A DNA stretch of 45,790 nucleotides from an uncultured Eggerthellaceae bacterium (lineage in GTDB: Bacteria > Actinomycetota > Coriobacteriia > Coriobacteriales > Eggerthellaceae), in the NCBI GenBank assembly GCA_934648845.1, contig CAKUFS010000018.1, positions 1-45,790 of the forward strand, in the 5' to 3' direction. The translations under genes were made by a program, and so were the position numbers. Under the pieces are notes generated by a model that saw only the letters and a list, made by a program, of their open reading frames with translations, was not told the origin of the DNA and did not search any database. Below, piece after piece: positions 33,051-40,131 of this stretch (its first letter is position 1; each line of letters opens with the position of its first letter).

Positions 33051-33935
33051 ATGAAAAAGTTTACCAAGATCGCCGGCGTTGCCATTGCAACGTTTGCCCT
33101 GGTAAGCGGTTTGGCTCTTGCGGGATGCTCGTCCTCGTCTTCAAGCACATCCGCTTCTGCTTCTGCCTCCATGTCCGCCGAACAGGTTGAGCTGCAGATT
33201 TTCGCAGCAAACTCCTTGCAGAAGGCGCTTCCCGAGGTTCAGGACCTTTACACGAAGGCTAACCCGAACGTTACGTTCGCCGATACTCAATTTGAAGCTT
33301 CCGGTACGCTGATCAAGAAGCTTGCCGATGCTCCCGGTTCCGCCGACGCTTTGATCACTGCCTCCAAGGCAACTATGGACACCGCCGAGAACGCCGGTTC
33401 CATTGATGCTGCTACTCGTTCCGATATGTTCAAGAACGACCTGGTTATTTGCGTGAAGTCCGGCTCCGACCTGAAGATTGCTTCTTTGGAAGATTTGAAG
33501 TCCGACGAAATTACGTCTATTGCTATTGGCGATCCCAACGTTGTTCCTGCGGGCAAGTACGCGCTGCAGAGTCTTGAGAGCGCCGGCCTGGTAACGTACG
33601 ATACCGCCGAGGACGGCACCATTGAGAACATCGTTTGGGATGAGAGCATTAGCGGCAAGATGAACGCGGGCGCCGACAAGGTGGGCACGGTTGCTAAGTA
33701 CGTTTCCGGCGGTCAGTGCCAGGTTGGTTTCGTGTACACTTCTGATATCTACCGTTACGACGGCGTAGAAGTCGCATACACCACCGATGCTTCTTCGCAC
33801 AAGAACATTCTGTATCCGGGTGCTGTTGTTGCTGGTGCAAAGAATGCAGAAGTTGCTGCCGACTTCCTGAACTTCTGCTCCACGAATGCAGAAGCTCTGA
33901 AGATTTTCCAGAAGTACGGTTTTGAGCTGGCCTAA
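33051..33935 (+). CDS. modA: Molybdate-binding lipoprotein ModA
   Basis: The 294-residue protein starts at ATG 33051 after AAAGGGG; an in-frame ATG at 33036 overlaps that site. It has a lipoprotein signal (residues 1-25) with lipobox LALAGC and a Ser-rich linker, then the ModA fold: LQIFAANSLQKALPEV, FADTQFEASGTL, IAIGDPNVVPAGKYA and CQVGFVYTSD. It captures molybdate or tungstate outside the membrane and hands it to ModBC. It is followed by a hairpin at 33967-34000 and modB. Oxyanion ligands are inferred from the family. Confidence 0.94.
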   Translation: MKKFTKIAGVAIATFALVSGLALAGCSSSSSSTSASASASMSAEQVELQIFAANSLQKALPEVQDLYTKANPNVTFADTQFEASGTLIKKLADAPGSADALITASKATMDTAENAGSIDAATRSDMFKNDLVICVKSGSDLKIASLEDLKSDEITSIAIGDPNVVPAGKYALQSLESAGLVTYDTAEDGTIENIVWDESISGKMNAGADKVGTVAKYVSGGQCQVGFVYTSDIYRYDGVEVAYTTDASSHKNILYPGAVVAGAKNAEVAADFLNFCSTNAEALKIFQKYGFELA

Positions 33936-33966
33936 TAAGGGGTCGCAATAAGCTGCGTAGAGAAAG

Positions 33967-34000
33967 GAGCGGGTGGCACGAATGCGCTGCCCGCTCGTTT
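33967..34000 (+). terminator. Hairpin between modA and modB
   Basis: GAGCGGG and CCCGCTC pair, with partial internal pairing of GGC and GC, and are followed by GTTTT. It probably attenuates transcription so that the binding protein is made in excess over the permease. Confidence 0.6.
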
Positions 34001-34145
34001 TCGTGAGCAGAGCTTGTTGCGTGTACGGCTGTTGCGTGTGTGGTTTCGCATGCGTGTTTGCTGCGTGATAGACATCCGCACGATAAGCCGTCGGCGCAGG
34101 TCTGCGCAGGTTAGTGTGTGGGTATAAAAGTTCGAAGGGGAGCGC

Positions 34146-35699
34146 GTGAGGGTTATCAAGAAGCTTGCCATGTGCCTGGCATCGGCGCTGATGTGCGCGA
34201 TGCTTTTGCCTGCGGTGTCGTGGGCCGATTCGTCTGATGCAACCTATAAAGCCGCTTTCACGGCCGATCAACAGGTTGGATCAAGCGAGTCTTCGGCGGA
34301 GATTTCCGAAGACGCAACTGCCATTGTTATGGGCAAGGACAGCTTCGGATTTTCATCCTTCGAGCGTTTGAACAAGGGAACGAACAGGGCTTATTCGGGA
34401 ACGTATTACGGCTACCGCTACCAAATGGCTTCTGCCGATGCCTTCGCGGTGGTGAATGCGCGCGGCTATTCCCTTGTGTACATTCCGGCATCGCGCGTTT
34501 CTGCGCTGGGCATTTCGCTGTCCGATGCTTCGTTCCAGGAAGAATTTATCAGCATGCTTAAAACAATCGATAGCGCATCATCGAACGGCGGAACGCGTTT
34601 GGAAACACTTGATAACCAGGTGTTTTTCACCAGCGCACCGCAAGTTGAGATGGGTGGCTACACGTATTCGTTTGGCGTTGAGGTCGAAGAAGGCGTGTAT
34701 TACGCCACCATCACGCAGGGCGATTCGGAGGATTGCAGCGCGGGTGGCATTTACGCGGAGTCGGGCTTGATTTTGCCGGCGTCCGAGATTTCCGTGGTGG
34801 GCGCGCCCACGGGTCTTGCCTGGGTTGCGCGCTTCCTGCAAGAGCTTGACTGGAGCCCGCTGTGGGTGTCGCTGCGCACCACGGGCGTAGCGATTGTTAT
34901 TATCTTTCTGCTGGGTCTTTTGGCGGCGTGGCTTACCGTTAAGGCGTCAAGCAGGCTAAAGGGCATTTTGGACACCATCTTCACCATTCCCATGGTGCTG
35001 CCGCCCACGGTTTGCGGCTTTTTGCTGCTCATGCTGTTCGGCGGTAATTCCCTTACGGGCAAGTGGCTTATCGCTCATGGCATTGACATTGTGTTTACGT
35101 GGCCGGCAACGGTTATTGCCTGTTCAGTGGTGGGTTTCCCTATGATGTACCGCACGGTGCGCGGCGCGTTTGAGAACCTGGATGCGAACATGCTGGACGC
35201 GGCGCGAACGTTGGGTTGGGGCGAAGCGCGTATTTTTACGCGCATCATGGTGCCGCTGGCCTGGCCCTCTATTGCGGCAGGCACGGTGCTGGGCTTTGCG
35301 CGCGCCATGGGTGAATTCGGCTGCACGTTGTTCTTCGCGGGCAACTACGTGGGCATCACGCAGACCATTCCGCTGGCAATCTACTACGACTGGATGGGCG
35401 GCAATACCGACGCGGCCATTTTCTGGGTGATTGTAGTTATCCTGATCTCGTTTTTGGTTATCCTGTTCATCAACGTGTATTCTTCGCGCACGCAAAAGTA
35501 CCTAGCGCGACCCTCCCAGGGGAAGAAGCGCGGGCGAAAATGCGGGGGTGGCTCGGGCATTGCGGGTGCCGGGGCTGCGGGCGTCGGTGTAGGTGCAGGA
35601 GCGGGTGCCGGGGCTGCGGGTGGCTACGGAGCTGACGATGGCGTGACTGTTTCTGCCGATGATTCTCGGGTTGCGCAGATGCAAGGAGGTGCGCGATGA
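34146..35699 (+). CDS. modB: Molybdate ABC transporter permease ModB with an extracellular N-terminal domain
   Basis: The 517-residue protein is about twice the normal length of ModB (near 225). It starts at GTG after GAAGGGGAG with a signal-like helix (about 5-26), then an extracellular domain of about 210 residues (MGKDSFGFSSFERL, YYGYRYQMASADAFAVVN, YSFGVEVEEGVYYA) that I do not recognise. The permease core (about 238-460) has five or six helices and the EAA-loop DAARTLGWGEARIFTRIMVP that docks on ModC. A Gly/Ala-rich cytoplasmic tail ends the protein. The stop overlaps modC by 4 bases. The extra domain could bind substrate, ModA or the cell wall. Confidence 0.88.
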   Translation: MRVIKKLAMCLASALMCAMLLPAVSWADSSDATYKAAFTADQQVGSSESSAEISEDATAIVMGKDSFGFSSFERLNKGTNRAYSGTYYGYRYQMASADAFAVVNARGYSLVYIPASRVSALGISLSDASFQEEFISMLKTIDSASSNGGTRLETLDNQVFFTSAPQVEMGGYTYSFGVEVEEGVYYATITQGDSEDCSAGGIYAESGLILPASEISVVGAPTGLAWVARFLQELDWSPLWVSLRTTGVAIVIIFLLGLLAAWLTVKASSRLKGILDTIFTIPMVLPPTVCGFLLLMLFGGNSLTGKWLIAHGIDIVFTWPATVIACSVVGFPMMYRTVRGAFENLDANMLDAARTLGWGEARIFTRIMVPLAWPSIAAGTVLGFARAMGEFGCTLFFAGNYVGITQTIPLAIYYDWMGGNTDAAIFWVIVVILISFLVILFINVYSSRTQKYLARPSQGKKRGRKCGGGSGIAGAGAAGVGVGAGAGAGAAGGYGADDGVTVSADDSRVAQMQGGAR

Positions 35700-36799
35700 G
35701 CGTTGTTGTTGACATTCGCAAGAAGCTTGCGACGTTTGATCTTGAGGTGAGCTTTGAGGTCGGAAACGAAACGCTTGGCTTTCTAGGCGCATCCGGGTGT
35801 GGCAAGTCGATGACGCTGCGCTGTATTGCTGGCGTTGAAACGCCTGATGAGGGTAAGATTATTGTCAACGGCACCACGTATTTTGATAGCGCGGCGCGGG
35901 TGAATATGAGCCCGCAGCAACGAAAAACCGCGCTGCTGTTCCAAAACTACCAGCTGTTCCCCCATATGTCGGTGGCGAAAAACATCGCGGCTGGCCTGGG
36001 TAAAGATGTCCCCGCCGAAGAACGCGACCGCATTGTTCGGGAGGAGTTGCGGCGTTTTTCGCTTGTGGGGTTCGAGGATCGCTATCCCTTGCAGCTTTCG
36101 GGCGGTCAGCAGCAGCGCGTTGCGTTGGCGCGCATGTTAGCGGCCAGACCTGCGATCCTGATGCTTGACGAGCCCTTCAGTGCGCTTGATTCTCACTTGA
36201 AAGCGCAGCTTGAGCAGAACATGCAGGCGCTTTTCGATAGCTTCGATGGCAGCATCATGTACGTGAGCCACGACATTGACGAGGCGTACCGTTTGTGCGA
36301 TCGCATTGCCGTGGTTGACAATGGCAAAATCGAATCGATTGGCACGCCGAGGGAAACGGTGGGTCGCCCTTCATCGCTTGCTGCCATGAAGCTTTCCGGG
36401 TGCAAAAATATGACGCGCTGTGAGTACCGAGGCCCGCATACGGTGTGGTGCCCCGAGTGGGGCGTGGAGCTCAACGTGGATGAAGAGGTTCCGGAAAACG
36501 CTATTTACCTGGGTGTTCGTGCGTCGTATATCCATCTTGCCACGGGGCATTGTCCGCGAAACGTGTATCGTGCGCGAGCTCTTCATGTGAGCGATTCGCG
36601 CTTCGAGCATTGGGTGACGCTTGATTTCGAGACCGAGAAGCAGCCCGATCACCAGCGCGCGCAGGGCGCCTATCTGGAGAAAAGTTATGTGCAGCTGAAG
36701 CAAGACAAACTTGCGGTAAAGCAGGAGGAATTCATCCAGTCGGGCGACGTGGTTGACCTGTGCATTCCACCCAGCGCCATCTACACGGTAACGCATTAG
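35696..36799 (+). CDS. modC: Molybdate ABC transporter ATP-binding protein ModC
   Basis: The 367-residue protein has Walker A GASGCGKS at residues 31-38, Q-loop LLFQNYQLFP, signature LSGGQQQRV at about 135, Walker B AILMLDEPFSALD and the switch His in YVSHDIDE. The C-terminal 150 residues correspond to the regulatory extension of such ATPases. It overlaps modB (ATGAG overlap of 4 bases) and completes the transporter. A nearby duplication of other oxyanion or spermidine genes is absent, and the modA-modB context makes molybdate the likely substrate. Confidence 0.94.
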   Translation: MSVVVDIRKKLATFDLEVSFEVGNETLGFLGASGCGKSMTLRCIAGVETPDEGKIIVNGTTYFDSAARVNMSPQQRKTALLFQNYQLFPHMSVAKNIAAGLGKDVPAEERDRIVREELRRFSLVGFEDRYPLQLSGGQQQRVALARMLAARPAILMLDEPFSALDSHLKAQLEQNMQALFDSFDGSIMYVSHDIDEAYRLCDRIAVVDNGKIESIGTPRETVGRPSSLAAMKLSGCKNMTRCEYRGPHTVWCPEWGVELNVDEEVPENAIYLGVRASYIHLATGHCPRNVYRARALHVSDSRFEHWVTLDFETEKQPDHQRAQGAYLEKSYVQLKQDKLAVKQEEFIQSGDVVDLCIPPSAIYTVTH

Positions 36800-36854
36800 G
36801 CGCTTGCTTTTGGGATGCCGACTCCGCCAGGGGTGTTCGTGCAAGACGATGAGC

Positions 36855-37017
36855 GGAAATTGACAAGTTTCCGAAGCTTTTAGAAAGAAATGATGCCGCG
36901 AAGGCGCTTGAGCAGCCCTTCACGGCATCTTTCGTATTCGCGACCTGGGGAAATGCAAGCAGCGCACCCTTCTCGGATGCGCTGCTGTTCCAAAAGTCTC
37001 GGAAACTTGTCAATTTC
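36855..37017. repeat. 163-bp palindromic element (MITE-like or structured RNA)
   Basis: The ends 36855-36881 and 36992-37017 are inverted copies that agree at about 24 of 27 positions, with core TTGACAAGTTTCCGA. Inside are two further hairpins: GATGCCG...CGGCATC and GCAGCGCA...TGCGCTGC. The motif GCGACCTGGGGAAATGC at 36940-36956 matches the one in the element at 12203-12326. It fills most of the space between modC and the convergent zinc-ribbon gene. Confidence 0.7.
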
Positions 37018-37086
37018 TCGGGGTTTGCTTGCATGGGCCGCTTTGCTCGTGGCAAAAGCTTATTTGAAAACTTGCTAAGGAGAAAA

Positions 37087-38337
37087 CTACGCCGCTCCTT
37101 CTCCACCGCTTAGGGTGCCGAATTCTTTGATGGAGAGATCGGGCGCAAGGGGGATGTCTTTGAATTTTGTTGCTTTGAAGAGGTTATTCACGGCATCAAC
37201 AACATCGGAGTCTATGGCATATGATTCTACCATTAGCTTGCGCAGGCTGCTTCGTGTTGCATTGTTTAAGTATTTCTCCAGTTTTTCATCCAAGTCATCA
37301 GCATATTTATATATGGTTTCGTCGCTTAGGGAGTTTACGGAGTTGTTGTACTTGAATCTTCCCTTGTCGGACGAATACGTGAAATAGTAATAGCCTTGAA
37401 CGGGCTGTCCATAGGAATTGCTTGCTTGTATTTGGAGTGCGATCCCGTTTTCCTTGCCACCGTACCAGATTTTCTTTAAGACGAAGGAGTCAGAATCTTT
37501 TAGATTTTCAAGGCAATCGGTTTTGAACATATATGCAATGCCGTTGACGAATGAAATCATGTCCTTTTGCTCGGTCGTTTCTGCTAATTGAAGAGCGTCT
37601 TCGAATTTTCCAGCAGAGCATGCGCCAAGAAGAACTTTCTTCTTCTCATCGTCAGATGCGGCAAGGGAGTAAGCAACATCATACTTGCCTTTTTCGATAA
37701 TCTTCCCCAGCATTTCCGGCTTGGCATCTTCCGTGCTCTTTTCGTAAGCTGCTTTGTATTCTCCAGCCGCGAAAAGCTCATCAGGAGTTCTGAGCATGGG
37801 AGGAACTATTAAGAGCGCGGCAATGACCACGATTGCGACGACGGCGATTGCGCCAATCTTCTTTGCTCCGAATTTCTTAATGAAAGAAGCTTTTTCTTTG
37901 GTTTTCTCTGAGACGTTTTCTTGTTCAGGCTTTGCTGGCGTAATTGCCGATTCTTTGTTGCTTTCTTCGTCTACGGGGTTGCCGCATTTCGCGCAGAAGG
38001 CTGCAGCTTCGTACAGGGGAGTGCCGCACTTTGTGCAGAATTTGGGTGCGTTGGCGGCTTCTGTAACTGGCGTCTCTTGTCGGCTTTCGTCTTCGGTGCC
38101 GTTTTTGTTAGCGGACAGCAACGGGCTGTTTTCTTCTGCTGAATCTTGAATGTCGGTTTCGCGGTTCTTGATGCTGTTATCGTTGGTCGACACCGATTCA
38201 TCCTGCATTTTCGCTTTGCTATCTCCCTTTTCATTGATAGCGTTTTCTGAAACAGCTGTTTTTTCTACGCCTGCGGGTGGATTTGCAACATTAATTTCAG
38301 ATTCGTCTTCGCCCTGATTAGGCAGTTCGTCTTCCAT
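37087..38337 (-). CDS. Zinc-ribbon membrane protein of unknown function
   Basis: The 416-residue protein starts at ATG 38337 after GAAAGGAG; the longer frame upstream would begin inside a palindrome. The first 110 residues are acidic and disordered. A zinc ribbon follows (FCTKCGTPL and FCAKCGNPV, four Cys in two CxxC pairs), then a basic stretch and a transmembrane helix (IGAIAVVAIVVIAALLIVPP, about 172-191). The outer 220 residues are mostly helical and unrecognised. The layout, ribbon in the cytoplasm and helical domain outside, is common among gut Gram-positive proteins of unknown role. Two strong palindromes lie directly upstream. Confidence 0.75.
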   Translation of the reverse strand: MEDELPNQGEDESEINVANPPAGVEKTAVSENAINEKGDSKAKMQDESVSTNDNSIKNRETDIQDSAEENSPLLSANKNGTEDESRQETPVTEAANAPKFCTKCGTPLYEAAAFCAKCGNPVDEESNKESAITPAKPEQENVSEKTKEKASFIKKFGAKKIGAIAVVAIVVIAALLIVPPMLRTPDELFAAGEYKAAYEKSTEDAKPEMLGKIIEKGKYDVAYSLAASDDEKKKVLLGACSAGKFEDALQLAETTEQKDMISFVNGIAYMFKTDCLENLKDSDSFVLKKIWYGGKENGIALQIQASNSYGQPVQGYYYFTYSSDKGRFKYNNSVNSLSDETIYKYADDLDEKLEKYLNNATRSSLRKLMVESYAIDSDVVDAVNNLFKATKFKDIPLAPDLSIKEFGTLSGGEGAA

Positions 38338-38356
38338 TTTTCTCCTTTCGCGCTGC

Positions 38357-38398
38357 TTGACTATATAGTCAAGGTTACCTATCAAAGGATAGGTAACC
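38357..38398 (-). promoter_or_regulatory. Double palindrome upstream of the zinc-ribbon gene
   Basis: TTGACTATATAGTCAA (38357-38372) is a perfect 16-bp palindrome. It abuts a perfect 11-bp hairpin, GGTTACCTATC-AAAG-GATAGGTAACC (38373-38398). Together they begin 20 bases upstream of the gene's start codon. A transcription-factor site, or a structured leader that controls translation, would both fit. Confidence 0.65.
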
Positions 38399-39036
38399 CA
38401 ATGCGTCTCTCCTTGCTCTGTTTTTTTGTTGCGCGATGGGTGGTTGTTGGATTTCCGCCCGCAAATGCAGGCAAATGCACGATAGTCGGTGGTCGAAGAG
38501 CTCCAAAGGGGACTTTCTTTTTGCTTTACAGGGGATTGCTAAAGCAAGTATATGCAAAAGTCCAGGTCAAAGGGCTGAAGAAAAAGCAAACAGTCATAAC
38601 TCCTTTCTGCTTGCTCGTTCCGACCACCGAATATCGTTGATTTGCCTGAATTCGAGGCCTGTTTTTCGACAAGCACTCAGTGAATGCTCCTTTGTGGCAT
38701 GATTTCCCATGGTTGCACGGCGGATGCTTCTTGACTGCGGGGATTCTCACGATTACGAGGCGACCATCTAGGCCGGGTTGCGCAGATTGTTGACAAAAGG
38801 TGGGGTAATTTGTCACGGTTTGCTGCGCGGGGAGGCGCGGCTTGCTGCTTGGCGTACAATGCTAGGTGAAGCCGAACGAAGCCGAACGGCGTTTAGGCCT
38901 CAGGTGCCAAAGTGGCTCGAGACACCAGCGCAAGCGGAACATGGCAAAGGTGACGGGCGACCTAAGGCATTGACGCAGATAAAAGGCGAAAGAGGACGCC
39001 TGGAGAATAGACCATCGAAGAAAAGCGAGTGTTGCT
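38399..39036. other. Intergenic region with a dispersed repeat
   Basis: I find no gene in these 638 bases. The frame 38778-39209 has no family pattern and overlaps the next gene in another register. The notable element is 38787-38815, an exact reverse-complement copy of 21917-21945. Confidence 0.5.
38787..38815 (-). repeat. 29-base dispersed repeat, second copy
   Basis: TTGTTGACAAAAGGTGGGG followed by TAATTTGTCA is identical to the reverse complement of 21917-21945, about 17 kb away. Here it is intergenic, while the other copy is inside a signal-peptide coding region. Confidence 0.8.
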
Positions 39037-40131
39037 TTGAAGCTAATTCATTGTGCGGATATCCATTTAGATGCGCCCATGGATTCGGCGCTGCCTCCCG
39101 AAAAAGCGGACGTGCGCCGCGGCGAAATCCTGGAAACGTTTCTGGCGCTTATCAATCATGCGCGGCAGACGAACGTGCGCGTTGTTATGGTGGCAGGCGA
39201 TTTGCTTGACAGCGTTCGCGTGAGCGCAACAACGCAAGATGTTGTGTATGAAGCCATGAAAAATGCTCCTGACGTGGAATTTTTACTGGTTCCGGGAAAT
39301 CATGATGCTGTGTCTACCGCTTTGTTGGGGCACCATTTGTCGCGCAATGTGAAGATTTTCGGCGCACAGTGGGAAACGGTGCAATATGGCGGCATTACGA
39401 TAAGCGGTCGTACTCTTCCGCAGATAAGTGGCTCCGATCAGGAGCTGCGCGACTTGTGCCAGGGCTTGCACCTGGATGAAAACCTAACGAATATTGTGAT
39501 GCTGCATGGTCAGCTGGGCGCAGCTTCGGGCCCTTACGCTATCGACGCGGCGCAGCTGCGTGGGCGTGGCATTGACTACCTTGCTCTTGGTCACAGTCAT
39601 TCGTTCAGCAAGCAAAAGCTGGATGCGCGCGGCACGGCGGTTTACAGTGGCTGTTTGGAAGGCCGCGGCTTTGATGAGTGCGGCCCCAAGGGCTTCGTGG
39701 AGTTAACTTACGAAAACCATGTGCTGAGCTGGGAGTTTGTCCCCTTTGCGCGCAGGCGATTCTATACCGTTGCAGTAGGAATCACGAATGTTGACAATGT
39801 TGCGACTATGCTTGCCATGGCGCAGGAGGCTGCCGCTCAGCAGAACATCCCCAGCGATAGCTTGGTGCGCTTCGAGTTGCAGGGCGGTTATTCTGCCGAC
39901 GCGAACAAGGATCTGTCGTATCTTGAGGCAAGCCTGAACAGGGATTTCTTCTTCGCAAAGGTGGTTGATAAGACGCGCTTGGTGGTAGATGCAGCGGATT
40001 TCGAATACGATCAATCGCTGCGAGGTGCTTTCGTGCGCGCGGTTTTGGCATCGAACGAGACAGAAGAGGAAAAGCAGCGCATCATCTTGTGCGGTTTGCG
40101 CGCGCTTCGCGGAGAGGATGTTGCCCTGTGA
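39037..40131 (+). CDS. SbcD/YhaO-like DNA repair metallophosphoesterase
   Basis: The 364-residue protein has the calcineurin-like phosphoesterase motifs in order: ADIHLDA (Asp8, His10), GDLLDS (Asp55), GNHD (87-90), MLHGQLG and GHSHSF (about 186). These ligate two metal ions for nuclease activity, as in Mre11/SbcD. Its length and C-terminus are nearer to YhaO than to E. coli SbcD. The start is TTG with a modest GAAGAAAAGCGAG site. It overlaps the ATPase gene by 4 bases (GTGA), so the two are translationally coupled and should form a nuclease-ATPase complex for DNA ends. Confidence 0.9.
   Translation: MKLIHCADIHLDAPMDSALPPEKADVRRGEILETFLALINHARQTNVRVVMVAGDLLDSVRVSATTQDVVYEAMKNAPDVEFLLVPGNHDAVSTALLGHHLSRNVKIFGAQWETVQYGGITISGRTLPQISGSDQELRDLCQGLHLDENLTNIVMLHGQLGAASGPYAIDAAQLRGRGIDYLALGHSHSFSKQKLDARGTAVYSGCLEGRGFDECGPKGFVELTYENHVLSWEFVPFARRRFYTVAVGITNVDNVATMLAMAQEAAAQQNIPSDSLVRFELQGGYSADANKDLSYLEASLNRDFFFAKVVDKTRLVVDAADFEYDQSLRGAFVRAVLASNETEEEKQRIILCGLRALRGEDVAL

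Noticed and set aside
36732..37106. Minus-strand frame of 124 codons over the 36.9-kb palindromic element
   Set aside because: It lies across inverted repeats and the end of modC and has no start context; it reads as an artefact of the repeat.
38778..39209. Plus-strand frame of 143 codons before the SbcD-like gene
   Set aside because: It overlaps the well-supported nuclease gene in another register and has no recognisable pattern.
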